DNA of 64,000 nt from Erodium maritimum. Its lineage: Eukaryota > Streptophyta > Magnoliopsida > Geraniales > Geraniaceae. This document shows positions 11,511-25,075 of the stretch, one piece after another. The notes beneath the pieces are model-generated. The model saw only the letters and a program-made list of their open reading frames with translations, was not told the origin of the DNA and did no database searches. Made by a program: the position numbers and the translations under genes. The stretch's first letter is position 1, and each line of letters begins with the position of its first letter. The stretch covers positions 44,161,039-44,225,038 of the forward strand of contig OY997590.1 of assembly GCA_963921825.1 (NCBI GenBank), read 5' to 3'.

Positions 11511-13195
11511 TGTTGGGTCTCGAGGTAGGATTGGAGATGAACCAACTCGCAGCGGAAAATCAATGAAAACCAAGAGACGATTAAAACCATGAAACAACTA
11601 ACAAAGAATGGATTCACAAGAGAAAAATTCAGCACTAGTTCTTACCAAAACAAGAACACCGGTTAACGAATGATTGGCTTGAGTCTCCAAGACGCCTACG
11701 TATCCACATGGGAATCAAAGCCACGTAGGTCTTCTCTTTGAGGACTCAAGAACACAAAAATGGACGTGGGAGCTTGCCAAACCCGAAATTGCAAGGGAAG
11801 GGAGAGAGAAGTTGTGTTTCCTATTCTTGTCTTGTGTTTGTTATGTTGAAAAAAGATGACTTAAACATAAAAAAACCCATACTTGTCCAACTAAAGGCAT
11901 GGGACAAGTATGGTGACAAGTAAAGTGTAAATAGGACAAAGTATGGCTAGACAAGATTGGGTTAGGTGGTGAATCACCAACACCTTAGTCCTTGTCTTCC
12001 TTACTTGGTACTAATTAATCAAGACTTGATTAATTAGTTCCATGGGCCTTGATTGCATGGGCCTTTCATGGGCCTCTTGGAACATGGCCCGTGGCCATTT
12101 CCAAGGTCCCGTGATTCGCTCATCGCCTCCAAGCCTTCCATACCGGAAATGTCCAACATTATCCGACGCGATCAATCCCAAGACTTCAAGCCTTGTCTCG
12201 ATCCGTAAAGTCCTATTCACTTACGGGCACATGACCCAAAACCCAGTTTTGGTCATGTCCCGAGACAACTCCCTTTTGGCCATTCTCCATCAATGTGTCA
12301 ATGAGTTTCATCCTCCGGTGTGACCCTTAGGTTTATGCATGTCAATAGATCAACGTAAAATCCCATTTTACTTGATCCTATTTAAGTGGCAACTAACGAG
12401 ACTTTAGTATTGCCTGACACTGCATAACGAATCGACCATGTCGATTCTAACCTTTCCATCGTCCTTGTCATTATCCTTTTATCTCCAATATCTTGATTGA
12501 GATAAGGCATAGAGTCGTCATCCTTATTATTCTCAATCACCGTTCCTTGATATGTGAGATGACTGAAGATATGATACCCAGTATCATGTGCATGGCCATG
12601 CTATTCTTTCAGTCACTCTCGATCAAGCGGCCGAGAACCGATACCTTTCCCATACCTCAGTATGAGGGATAAATCCCTTAGCCGCCTTTCGTGTCACTCA
12701 TGTAGCCCGTCCCCAAGCCAATCCTGGCCGTAATGGAAGCCCTGTTACGGACAACGTTAGGCTCAGGTCAAAATCAGTTGTTGACTACATAGCGATCACA
12801 AAGACTCCTTGGTCTAAGGATACATGACAAGCTACGACACTGAATATGTTCATGCCTTAATCTATGGCACATATTCAGGGCGGGTCGTCCAATATCATGT
12901 CCCACATGATATCTATGATCAGACTCCGGAATCCCATTCCAATGACTAACAGAACGTAAGCCATAAAGAGCCATCTTTCATACTAGTCGCTTCTAGTGAA
13001 GCTTTGTTGACTAGGGACCCATCGAGTGTGATCTATCTCGATCTATGGTTCTATTCGCATGGTGGGCATAGATCAGAGCACACATCGATATATTACTCCA
13101 ACACATAAGTAATATAAAGCCGCTTTAATTTTATTGCTAACGATGATATATACATTTGGACATTTAGGATTGAACTACGGGCACAAAGACTAACA
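11511..13195 (-). mobile_element. Solo LTR of the same copia family, inverted, inside element A's 5' LTR
   Basis: The sequence starts TGTTGGGTCTCGAGG and ends ...AAGACTAACA, the reverse complement of a complete LTR of this family (TGTTAGTC...CGAGACCCAACA). It matches 59751-61413 over its whole length. It lies within plus-strand LTR sequence that continues on both sides (...GGAGATAAAG | AAAAGGATAATGAC...), so it landed in a copy of its own family. The flanking duplication is short and imperfect (AAAG/AAAAG). Confidence 0.85.
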
Positions 13196-13822
13196 AAAAG
13201 GATAATGACAGGGATGACGGAAAGGTTAGAATCGACATGGTCAATTCATTATGTAGTGTCAGGAAATACAAAAGTCTCGTTTGTTGCCACTTAAATAGGA
13301 TCAAGTAAAATGCGATTTTACGTTGATCTATCGACATGCATAAACTTAAGCGTCACACCGGAGGGTGAAACTCATTGACACATTTATGGAGAATGGACAA
13401 AAGGGAGTTGTCTCGGGACATGACCAAAACTGGGTTTTGGGTCATATGCCCGTAAGTGAATAGGACTTTACAGATCGAGACAAGTCTTGGAGTCTTGGGA
13501 TTGATCACATCGGATAATGTTGGACATTTCCGGTATGAAAGGCTTGGAGGCAATGAGCACGTCACGGGACCCCGTTGGGAATGGCCACGAGCCATGTTCC
13601 AAGAGGCACATGAGAGGCCCATTCAACCAAGGCCTATGGAACTAATTAATCAAGTCTTGATTAATTAGTACTAAGTAAGCAAGACAAAGATTAAGGTGTT
13701 GGTGATTCACCACCTAACCTCATCTTGTCTAACCATACTTTGTCCTATTTACACCTTACTTGTCACCACACTTGTCCCATGCTTTTGGTTTCACAAGTTG
13801 ATGGATTTTGTTATGTTTAAGT

Positions 13823-16494
13823 TGTCACGCCCCAATTTCAGTAAAACCGAACTCGGAACGCGAACGTTTAAAACAATAAAACATTTTGAAACCCTTTAAA
13901 TAAATCACTTTAAAATCACCATTTTTTCATCAAAATAGTTATTTACAACTCAAAAGTATGTCCCAACAAGTGGACAAAATACAAGTGTACGTCGCTAGAC
14001 TAAAAAGTAAACCAGGACTCCCGCTCCTAGCTCTTCAAGCTTTGGAAGCTCACCTAGTCCATTCCGTGACCAGTACCTGTAGTAAAAGCAGCTAGGGGTG
14101 AGTGTTCGCTCACCACCACGGATAACAGACAGACTACGGCATACTTAGCAGACAATGCCGGTAACACTAACAATAAACCCAACACCGGGGATCACTATCC
14201 CCAACTCAAGTAGTCCGACTGATACACACACACGGTTACCTTCCTCAACCGATTCAACACTCGGACACGTAAAGTAGAAAACGACACAACACCCAAGATC
14301 ACAAAGGATCGCACACCAAACAAGATCACAAAGGATCGCACTCCAGCTGCTCAGTAACCTCCTTCACGCCCTTTACCGATCCTTGTCAGGCCAGGCGGTT
14401 GACCTGTCGCGCAACTTCTCCCGATCTTTGTCGGGACGCTAGCCCACAACCTCGCCACTTCCCCCGATCTCTGTCGGGAGGCTAGCCACACCCACCAACC
14501 TCAGGCAAACACAATCACAAACAAAGTTCAACAACTAGCAACAATACAACTTCAACACTCCACAGGCACTCATGGCCACCCAAGACACCAATAGTAAACC
14601 ACGGGTTCAACAACCCTACGGGCCCTCATGGCCACCCAAGACACCAACGGTAAAAGCACGGGCTCAACAACCCCACGGGCACTCGTGGCCACCCAAGACA
14701 CCAACGATAAAACACGGGCTCTCATGGCCACCCAAGACACAAACATTAAAGTGCGGGCTCTCATGGCCACTTAAGACACAAACAGTAAAGTACGGGCTCT
14801 CATGGCCACCCAAGACGCAAACAGTAAAGTACGGGCTCTCATGGCCACCCAAGACGCAAACAGTAAAGTACGGGCTCTCATGGCCACCCAAGACGCAAAT
14901 AGTAAAGTACCGGCTCTCATGGCCACCCAAGACACAACAGTAAAGTACGGGCTCTCATGGCCACCCAAGACGCAAACTAAACAATCAACCTCCAGGCATG
15001 GTCATATGCCTCCAGTAATTCTAATATCGATAAGTTCACTGCTCCTACGACACTACTAAGTGTCACATGCATTTCTAATGTTCGATACGTTCCCGTACCA
15101 TACGACACTACCCGGTGTCGCCTGCCTTTCTAATATTCGATAAACCTACATAACCCACGACACCCCGGTGTCACATGCAATTCTACTGGTAACTTTCCCT
15201 AATCAGGGCCGAGATCCGGCTACTTTTCCCTACCTCGTATGCTTTCTCCAAAAGCGCACAAATAAGCTCCGGCGTGATCTCGGTCACTCGCCTAGCTTTC
15301 CCTTCCCTCTGTCGGTGGCACGATATAATAAGAACACAATTTTAAAGCACTTTTAAACTTGCAGGAATAAACTGAAATTCAGTAAACTGGACGCCCAAGA
15401 GTAACCCCGACAATGTCGATCACTCCCAAACTTCCCAATTACTCGACATTGTTGATAATGGACCCGGAAAAGCCCGATTCGCCCGACATGGCGAATCTGC
15501 CCGGGTTTTGGAAACGCCCTTCCAGGGCTCCGAAAACTCCCGTTTTCGTTTCTACGGTCTTAGAATAATTCAAGGGTTCCTATGCACTCGACGGAATCCA
15601 ATTCCGACTTCCGAGTAATTTAATTAGCGTTTCAAGTTTCTAAACCCGTCAATTACAACTTTTACAATTTAATTCCAAATTTCGATTCGGTTGTAGATTA
15701 ATGATTCGGGGAACGTCCTAAACCACCCGAACACGAAAACCGAGCACCCGAGCACGTGGGCCCCACCCGGCCAACCTTGGCCGTGGGTGGCTAGGGCTAA
15801 ATTGGGCCCGGCTCACCATGGTGGTTGTCGGCCCTAGCTCCGGCCAGCCACCCCATGGCCGGCCAGCTACCATATCCGGTGGTCGGAGCTCCCCCGAGCT
15901 CCCGGTCACCAGAAAACGTTCAATATTGCTCCAAAACGTCTACAAAACGTCTCCAAAGAACCCCAATCCTCAATACAACCCTAAACTACTAGTTTTAAAC
16001 CAAAACCTAATTTTTGAACTTAACAAAACGAAGATCGATTAGGTGCTCACCGTAGAGAACGTCGATGGGAGTTCGATTCTTGGAACGTTGAGACGATCCA
16101 ATGGCTAGATGCTCGTGAGTAGTGGCAAAACCCTAGCAACCTCTCTCTTTCTCTCCCTTTTTCTCCTTCTTCTTCTCTCTCTAAAACTAGCTCTCTTTTC
16201 TCCTTCTTTTCTTTTTGAAATGCCTTGGCCGAACCCCCCTTATGTCCTCATCTTGTTTTGCCCCACAAAACTAACACCACCACTTGTTTGACAAGTGTCA
16301 AAATGGGTCCCACACCTTTTTGGAAAATATCTTCTTGATATTTTCCAATCAGATTCGCGAAATTCAGACGTTTCGGGCCCCGAACGGGCACTTTTTCCAA
16401 GAAATTACGAAACTCGACGGGCTATAAGGAAACGGCTCAACTAAGACCGCTGCGACGACGGCTAAGCTTTTTGGATCCAAAACGGTCCTCGACG
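13823..16494 (-). repeat. Gypsy 3' LTR
   Basis: Begins TGTCACGCCCCAATTTCAG on the plus strand and is nearly the same as 22139-24842. It carries CCGATCTCTGTCGGGAGGCT-type repeats near 14390-14490 and the 39-bp minisatellite. Confidence 0.85.
14568..14985. repeat. 39-bp minisatellite in the gypsy LTR, about 10 units
   Basis: The unit holds CTCATGGCCACCCAAGACGC followed by AAACAGTAAAGTACGGGCT. Because 39 is a multiple of three, the array is open in several frames on both strands, giving spurious 13-residue-repeat frames (PPKTQTVKYGLSW). Confidence 0.9.
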
Positions 16495-19400
16495 ACCGCT
16501 GCTCCTCATAGGAGACATCGTCAGCCACCTCGATATCTGTCCACTCAATGACGTGGGAGGGGTCCGCATTGTACTGCCGCAACTGGGACACGTGGAAGAC
16601 GTTATGAACTATCCCAAGTTGCGGTGGTAACGCCAAACAATAAGCTACTGCTCCCACTCTGCTCAAGATCTCGAACGGGCCAATGTACCGCGGAGCCAAC
16701 TTGCCCCCGCTGCGTCTGAACCGTACCAGTCCCTTCCTCGGGCTCACTTTCAGGAACACGTGATCCCCCACTGCGAACTCAAGAGGTCGACGTCGTCTAT
16801 CGGCATAGCTCTACTGCCGACTCTGCGCGGTCTTCAACCGCTCGTGTATCAGCGCAACCTTCTCTGTCGTCTCTCTGACAAGATCTGGCCCCACCAGACT
16901 CTTATCCCCCACCTCTTCCCAACACACTGGCGATCGACACGGCCTCCCATACAACGCTTCGAACGGTGCCATCCCAATACTGCCCTGGTAGCTGTTGTTG
17001 TAGGCGAACTCGACCAACGGCAGGTGGGTCTCCCATGATCCCCTGAAATCCAGCACACATGCCCGCATCATGTCTTCCAAGATCTGAATAGTGCGCTCGG
17101 ACTGACCGTCTGTCTGGGGATGGTGTGATGTACTGAGTAGAACCTCGGTCCCCAATGCGGTTTGCACACTCAGCCAAAATTTGGACGTGAAACGAGGATC
17201 CCTGTCAGACACTATCGACACAGGGACCCCATGGAGACGCACTATCTCCTAAATATATAGGCTGCTCAACTTGTCGACCGGATCATTCATCCTCATAGCC
17301 AGGAAATGGGCCGACTTGGTCAACCGATCGACTACTACCCATACGGCGTCGTGTCCCTTCGGCAGTCCACACACGAAGTCCATCGTGATATGTTCCCACT
17401 TCCACTGGGCAATCGACAGTGGGTGCAACAATCCTGCGGGACGCTGATGTTCGGCCTTCACCTGCTAACAGACGAGACATCGCGACACAAATTCTGCGAC
17501 TGCTCTCCGCATCCCGCGCCACCAGAAGTGCCGCCTGATGTCACGGTACATCTTGGTGCCCCCCGGGTGCACTGTAAGACGCGAATGATGTGACTCTCGC
17601 AACACGTCGTCTCTACAGTTGCCCGGCATGAACAACCCTCCTCGATACCGTAACCCCCAATCTGCACTGATCTCCAGGCCTACCACCTCGTCACCGCTGA
17701 CGACCCTCTCTCGGATCTCTGCCGTCTTGACGTCCTCCGACTACGCCTACAACACTTGGGCAAGTAGTGAGGGCTGAGACACCAATGAGCACATGGCCAT
17801 GCCACCAGTAATCTCCTCTAGCTCAAGCCCGAACGTGCTCAGTTCCCCCATCATGTCCCACTCTCGGACTGATGTGCTAGCAAGACTCGGATCTGACTTC
17901 CTACTCAAGGCATCGGCGACCACGTTCGCCTTACCCGGATGGTAGTGTAGCTCAAAGTTGTACTCCTCAAGCAGTTCCATCCATCGCCGCTGGCACATGT
18001 TCTGGTCTCGCTGGGAAAAGATGTACTTGAGGCTCTTGTGATCTGAGAACACCTGAAACCCCTCGCCATACAGATAATACCGCCATCCCTTTAGCGCGAA
18101 CACGACAGCTGCTAGCTCTAAGTCGTGGGTAGGATAGTTGCGCTCGTGTGTCTTCAAATGTCTGGAGCCATAAGCAACAACTCTACCCAACTGCATTAGT
18201 ACACAGTCCAGTCCTTCCCCGGACGCATCACAGTAGACCTCAAGTCTACCCGATCCCTTGCTCTGGCACTACCAACACTAGAGCAGTAGTCAGACGAGTC
18301 TTCAACTCCGTGAACGCACGTTCACAATCCTCTGTCCACACAAACCCGACTCCCTTGCGCGTCAACAGAGTCATCGGCGCGACTAGTCGCGCAAAGTCCT
18401 GGACAAATCGCCGATAATAGCCTGCCAACCCCAGAAAGCTGCGGATCTCGAAGACACTAGTGGGCCGTGCCCACTTCAAAATCGCGTCGATCTTCGACGG
18501 ATCGACCAGTATACCGTCACGGGATACGATGTGACCGAGGAATTTCACCTCAGCGAGCCAGAACTCGCACTTCTCCAGGTTGGCATATAGCTGATGCTTG
18601 CGCAGTAGAGTCAGAACGGTCCTCAGATGTACCTCATGTGCCACCTCGCTCTGCGAATAGATCAAGATGTCGTCTACGAACACCACCACAAACTGATCTA
18701 AGTACGGCCGGAATATACTGTTCATCAGATCCATGAACGATGCAGGTGCGTTCGTCAGCCCAAACGGCATCACCAAGAACTCGTAATGGCCATTGCGTGT
18801 CCGGAATGCAGTCTTTGCGACGTCCCCCTCTCGGACTCGCAACTGGTAATATCCGGATCGCAGATCGATCTTCGAGAAATATGTTGACCCTCTCAACTGG
18901 TCGAACAAGTCATCGATCCTCGGCATCGGGTATCGGTTCTTCACCGTAACCCGGTTCAGCTTCCGGTAATCTATACACATCCGAAGCTCTCCACTCTTCT
19001 TCTTCACGAAGAGTGCTGGTGCTCCCCACGACGATACGCTCGGACAGATAAATCCCTTCTCCTGAAGGTCCTCGAGCTGACGCTTCAGCTCAGTCAACTC
19101 TTCCGGCGCAAACCTGTAAGGCGCCATCGATATCGCTGCCGTTCCCAGCACCAGGTCAATCCCGAACTCCACCTCACGCTCCAGTGGCAACCCGCTCAAC
19201 TCCTCAGGAAAAACCTCAGGGAACTCGCATACCACTCGTGGTAACTCTCGGCTCTGCACAACCGATAATTCCTCCACTGCGGACAACGCCGATAGGAGAA
19301 CCCCGCTCTTACTACCCAGGACACACGTCACCTTCGTGCTGCCCACTGACGCTGTCACTCGTCGCCTGTAGCAGTCGATATTGGCTCGGTACTTCGTCAG

Positions 19401-22138
19401 CCAATCCATTCCCAAGATCACGTCAAAGGTCGTCATTCCCAGTACGAGGAGGTCACCTAGGCAAGGACAGTCTGCGACTCTAATTTCGCAGGCACGACAG
19501 ACCCTAGTCAACGATACTCCACCCCCAACTGGGGTGTCCAGGCACAGGGGTGGACTCAACGGCTCTAAGCTGAACCCCAACCTCTCAGCACAACTCAAAG
19601 AAATAAACGAGTGCGACGCCCCGATATCAAATAAGAATAACGCCCATAAATGATACAATAAACACGTACCCTGAATGGTCTCGCGATAGGTAGTGGATCC
19701 TGGGGCCCGGGAGTCGGTAACTGCGTACACTCTTCCCTGCGACGCCTGCTGCCTCTGACCCGGCGCACTGACTGCTGGATACCCAGATCTCTGCTGCTGT
19801 CTCGGAACCGGTGCACTCGTAGACGGCTGTGAGAACCTCGAATGCTGGCTCTGACACGGGCGACCTCTGGGCGACTGCACTGTATACGACTGCTGCGGCC
19901 GCTGCGCTGACGTTGCCATAATCGCCTCAGGGCACCTTGCAATAGCGTGCCCAACCCGGTTGCACCAGAAACACCTGATATCGTCAGCCCTCGGCTCCGT
20001 GCGCTGGCTCATCCGGCTGGTCGCTGGTAGCGCCGCGGGCCCTCCTCCCATCGGACACTCTCGATGAAAGTGGCCTCGTTGCCCGCAGGTAAAACATGTC
20101 GGCCCCATCTCTTAGGCGACTGGCCCCACCGACGCCATAGACCCCCTCTGTCTCGCTCCTCCCTGCTGAGCATGTGGTTGAAAGAACCCTGTGGTCCTCT
20201 GTCTCCTCGGGTCTCGTGAATCGGACGGCCCCGCAAAGCTGGTCGGTTGCTGTCGAACCTCACGGGTCCTGGCCGCATCCCGGATACGCTGCTCCACTAT
20301 CGCTGCAGTGTCCACGAGCTCTGATTACTCGCGCAACCTCAAGGCGAGGACTCGATCCCGAATCACCGCCCTCAGTCCCCCCTCGAACCGCAGGCAACGG
20401 TTCTGCTCTGTCGCCACCATCTCTGGCGCGAATCTGGTCAGGGCCGTGAACCTGGCCTCGTATTCTGCCACTGACATCCCCTCCTGCTGCAGTTCCAGGA
20501 ACTGCCGATGTCGGTCCACCCGAGCCGACTCGGGGAAATACTACGCCAGAAAGACCGTCTGGAAGACACCGTAGTCGTGCCTGACTATGTCCCTCACACG
20601 CCCCCACCAGTGGTAGGCGCTGTCCCTCAGCTGATGAGCTGCAAAGGACACTCTTCTGCGACCATCCTCGATACCTGAGGTGTCCAGGTCCCGCGTGACC
20701 TGCTCTAGCCATCTCTCGGCTGGGTCTGGGTTCGGCTCCAAGACAAATGTGGGTATGCCCAGCTTCAGAAAGTCCAGCAGTGTCCGGGCCGTATGGTCCC
20801 CGGCCTGAACGGGCCTCGCTGGGACCGCTGCTGTCTCCGGAGCTGGCGATGCCGACTCTCTATTGGCGATGATCGCCACCAAACTCTGCACTGTCCTGGT
20901 CAGCTTGTCCAGGGCGGTCGTAGTGGGAGGGTCTGCGACCGGCGGGACGCTGGGTGTGCCCGTAGATGGTCCCGCGTCGCTCCTCCTGTCTTCTCCGACA
21001 GGAGTACCCTGGGCCTCCGCGTACTCCGCGGGCTCAACGGTGGGCACCCGTCCTGGTGTCCCTGCTGACCGTCCCCGCCTGCCTCGCGTGGGTGCCCGTC
21101 CCCGTGTCACGGCTGATCGTCCTCGTCTGCCACGAGCCATGTGTCAGTATCCTCTGCACGGATACACACAAACGTTCAGTTTGCGAATTTATATAATGAC
21201 AACATGCTCGAATACACTAGCGTTCACACGGTCTACGTCTACCCTAACGTACTTGTTACTACAACGTCACACCGCTCACGCTATTAATATTTAAACCATA
21301 ATAATGCGTAAGAGAAACCTCAAATAGACCGCACAAACGTGCACCAAGTCACGCAAACACAACACGAAAACTGCGTAAACAAGACGGTGAAAAAGACAGG
21401 GGTCACAAACGCGTGACAGACCCCGTCACGGTTGGGGTCACGGTGCCGTGACGAAGGCTCTAAAACTGCAAAAACACGCGGCTCCGTCACGGATCCGTGA
21501 CATAGTCCTTGACACTCGCGCATGCCAGTTTTCCAAAAACGTTTCAAACTCGACCCTTACTCCCTTTTAACCTCAAAAGAAACCATGAACGACACACACG
21601 CTCGACCAACAATTTACCAACCCACGTACAACAATTCAAGACCAAACACAAGTCTCCCAACCTCAATCACAAGCCGACAAGGCCAACAACACAACACACG
21701 CCCACCGGGCCAACCAAAGTCGAAACACGCCCACCGGGCCAACCAAATCAAAACACGCCCACAGGGCCAATCAATTTTAAAACTTTCTCCACATCATTAA
21801 AACCCTCATTTCCTGACATCACGTAGTTACAACACGGTCCAGGCGTCCCCGAACTACATTGTACCCATTGATGTCAACGCCGTCACGCTCGACTAGTGGG
21901 GCGCCCCTGAGTCGAGTCGCGACAGCTTAAAAATGTTTCACGTAGCAATACACAAACAGTATGCCAGTAATAACCGTACTGCACATACACACAAACACAA
22001 ACAGGACTCAAACACTACGGGTTTACACACGGTTTCTGACTTATGTACCCAACGCACGAAGGGACTTTATTGACTCGACTCACCCCACCTAATTGACGTA
22101 CAGTCCGAGGTGTGAAACCTCGAGCTCTGATACCAAGC

Positions 22139-25075
22139 TGTCACGCCCCAATTTCAGTAAAACTGAACTCGGAACGCGAACGTTTAAAACAATTAAACAT
22201 TTTGAAACCCTTTAAATAAATCACTTTAAAATCACCATTTGTTCATCAAAATAATTATTTACAACTCAAAAGTATGTCCCAACAAGTGGACAAAATACAA
22301 GTGTACGTCGCTAGACTCAAAAGTAAACCCGGACTCCCGCTCCTAGCTCTTCAAGCTTCGGAAGCTCACCTAGTCCATTCCGCGACCAGTACCTGTAGGA
22401 AAAGCAGCTAGGGGTGAGCGTTCACTCACCACCACGGATAACAGACTGACTACGGCATACTTAGCAGACAATTCCGGTAACACCATAAATAAACCCAACA
22501 CCGGGGATCACTATCCCCAACTCAAGTAGTCCGACTGACACACACACACGTTTACCTTCCTCAACCGACTCAACACTCGGACACGTAAAGTAGACCCGAC
22601 ACAACGATTGATGACTTCCACCAAAGACACAAAAGACAAACACGCAACACCCAAGATCACAAAGGATCGCACACCAAACAAGATCACAAAGGATCGCACT
22701 CCAGCTGCTCAGTAACCTCCCTCAGGCCCTTTACCGATCCCTATCAGGCCAGGCGATCGACCTGTCGCGCAACTTCTCCCGATCTCTATCGGGAGGCTAG
22801 CCCACAACCTCGCCACTTCCCCCGATCTCTGTCGGGAGGCTAGCCACACCCACCAACCTCAGGCAAACACAATCACAAACAAAGTTCAACAACTAGCAAC
22901 AATACAACTTCAACACTCCACAGGCACTCATGGCCACCCAAGACACCAACAGTAAACCACGGGTTCAACAACCCTACGGGCCCTCATGGCCACCCAAGAC
23001 ACCAACGGTAAAAGCACGGGATCAACAACCCCACGGGCACTCGTGGCCACCCAAGGCACCAACGATAAAACACGGGCTCTCATGGCCACCCAAGACACAA
23101 ACATTAAAGTACGGGCTCTCATGGCCACCTAAGACACAAACAGTAAAGTACGGGCTCTCATGGCCACCCAAGACGCAAACAGTAAAGTACGAGCTCTCAT
23201 TGCCACCCAAGACTCAAACAGTAAAGTACGGGCTCTCATGGCCACCCAAGACGCAAACAGTAAAGTACGGGCTCTCATGGCCACCCAAGACACAATAGTA
23301 AAGTACGGGCTCTCATGGCCACCCAAGACGCAAACTAAACAATCAACCTCCGGGCATGGTCATATGCCTCCAGTAATTCTAATATCGATAAGTTCACTGC
23401 TCCTACGACACTACTAAGTGTCACATGCATTTCTAATGTTCGATACGTTCCCGTACCATACGACACTACCCGGTGTCGCCTGCCTTTCTAATATTCGATA
23501 AACCTACATAACCCACGACACCCCGGTGTCACATGCAATTCTACTGTTAACTTTCCCTAATCAGGGCCGAGATCCGGCTACTTTTCCCTACCTCGTATGC
23601 TTTCTCCAAAAGCGCACAAATAGGCTCCGGCGTGATCTCAGTCACTCGCCTAGCTTTCCCTTCCCTCTGTCGGTGGCACGATCTAATAAGAACACAATTT
23701 TAAAGCACTTTTAAACTTGCAGGAATAAACTGAAATTCAGTAAACTGGACGCCCAAGAGTAACCCCGACAATGTCGATCACTCCCAAACTTCCCAATTAC
23801 TCGACATTGTTGATAATGGACCCGGAAAAGCCCGATTCGCCCGACATGGCGAATCTGCCCGGGTTTCGGAAACGCCCTTCCGGGGCTCCGAAAACTCCCG
23901 TTTTCGTTTCTACGGTCTTAGAATAATCCAAGGGTTCCTATGCACTCGACGGAATCCAATTCCGACTCCCGAGTAATTTAATTGGCGTTTCAAGTTTCTA
24001 AACCGGTCAATCACAACTTTTACAATTTAATTCCAAATTTCGATCCGGTTGTAGATTAATGATTCGGGGAACGTCCTAAACCACCCGAACACGAAAACTG
24101 AGCACCCGAGCACGTGGGCCCCACCCGGCCAACCTTGGCCGTGGGTGGCTAGGGATAAATTGGGCCCGGCTCACCATGGTGGTGGCCGGCCCTAGCTCCG
24201 GCCAGCCACCCCATGGCCGGCCAACCACCATATCCGGTGGCCGGAGGTCCCCCCGAGCTCCCGGTCACCAGAAAACGTTCAATCTTGCTCCAAAACGTCT
24301 CCAACGAACCATAATCCTCAATACAACACTAAACTACTAGTTTTAAACCAAAACCTAATTTTTGAACTTAACAAAACGAAGATCGATTAGGTACTCACCG
24401 TAGAGAAAGTCGATGGGAGTTCGATTCTTGGAACGTTGAGACGATCCAATGGCTAGATGCTCGTGAATAGTGGAAAAAACCTAGCAGCCTCTCTCTTTCT
24501 CTCCCTTTTTCTCCTTCTTCTTCTCTCTCTAAAACTAGCTCTATTTTCTCCTTTTTTTTTCTTTTTGAAATGCCTTGGCCGAACCCACCTTATGTCCTCA
24601 TCTTGTTTTGCCCCAAAAACCTAACACCACCACTTGTTTGACAAGTGGTAAAATGGGTCCCACACCTTTTTGGAAAATATCTTCTTGATACTTTCCAATC
24701 AGATTCGCGAAATTCAGAAGTTTCGGGCCCCGAACGGGCACTTTTTCCAAGAAATTACGAAACTTGACGGGCTATAAGGAAACGGCTCAACTAAGACCGC
24801 TGCGACGACGGCTAAGCTTTTTGGATCCAAAACGGTCCTCGAATGGACCAAAACGTCGTTCGGTTGACTTTTCTAGCAAAAAGTCAACATTTCCCAAATT
24901 GTTCATAAAGTTTCCTTGAGTCCCCCGGAACTCACTTTGGTCGATATCGGGGTCAACTTAAGTCTGGTATGACCCTCGGGGTCAAATTTAGGTTCATTTA
25001 AGTGTATGCTTAAAAAATTTTGATTTTTCTGTTTTTCGCAGATTTGACCGGCGTTGACCGGGAGTGGTTATTACA
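22139..25075 (-). repeat. Gypsy 5' LTR (2937 bp)
   Basis: Minus-strand LTR from TGTAATAACCACTCCCGG (25075) to ...GGGGCGTGACA (22139). The same family occurs as a solo LTR at 58152-62960. Confidence 0.88.
22918..23335. repeat. 39-bp minisatellite, copy in the 5' LTR
   Basis: Same unit as in the other LTR, with about one unit fewer than the 3' LTR array, so the arrays have changed in unit number since insertion. Confidence 0.88.

Larger units (their letters stand above)
13823..25075 (-). mobile_element. Ty3/gypsy retrotransposon (Tekay/Del-like chromovirus type), LTRs at both ends
   Basis: The element is flanked by a perfect 5-bp duplication, TAAGT (13818-13822 and 25076-25080). Left LTR (3' in element sense) is 13823 to about 16494; right LTR (5') is 22139-25075. 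The primer-binding site complementary to initiator Met-tRNA (TGGTATCAGAGC, minus) is at 22124-22135, directly inside the 5' LTR. Internal parts in element order: gag about 20540-21140, zinc knuckles ([11 protein letters not shown]) and an aspartic protease ([10 protein letters not shown]) about 19400-20108, reverse transcriptase with [12 protein letters not shown] about 18246-19200, RNase H about 17750-18200, and integrase with [12 protein letters not shown] about 16810-17690. It is close to whole in layout but broken by a handful of changes. By eye the two LTRs differ at two positions in their first 75 bases, so it is fairly young. It is inserted into the LTR of copia element A. The clade call is from motif style and LTR length, not a search. 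Confidence 0.9.

Noticed and set aside
12042-12323. Small frames in the copia LTRs (also 13353-13668, 60338-60563, 41490-41744)
   Set aside because: They recur only because the same LTR is present several times, in both orientations; no domain.
14570-14970. Frames of 65-123 codons with 13-residue repeats on both strands (also 22928-23417 and 61654-62106)
   Set aside because: They are by-products of the 39-bp minisatellite in the gypsy LTR, whose length is a multiple of three.
14568-14985. CRISPR-like array
   Set aside because: Units are directly joined without unique spacers, in a plant LTR; it is a minisatellite.
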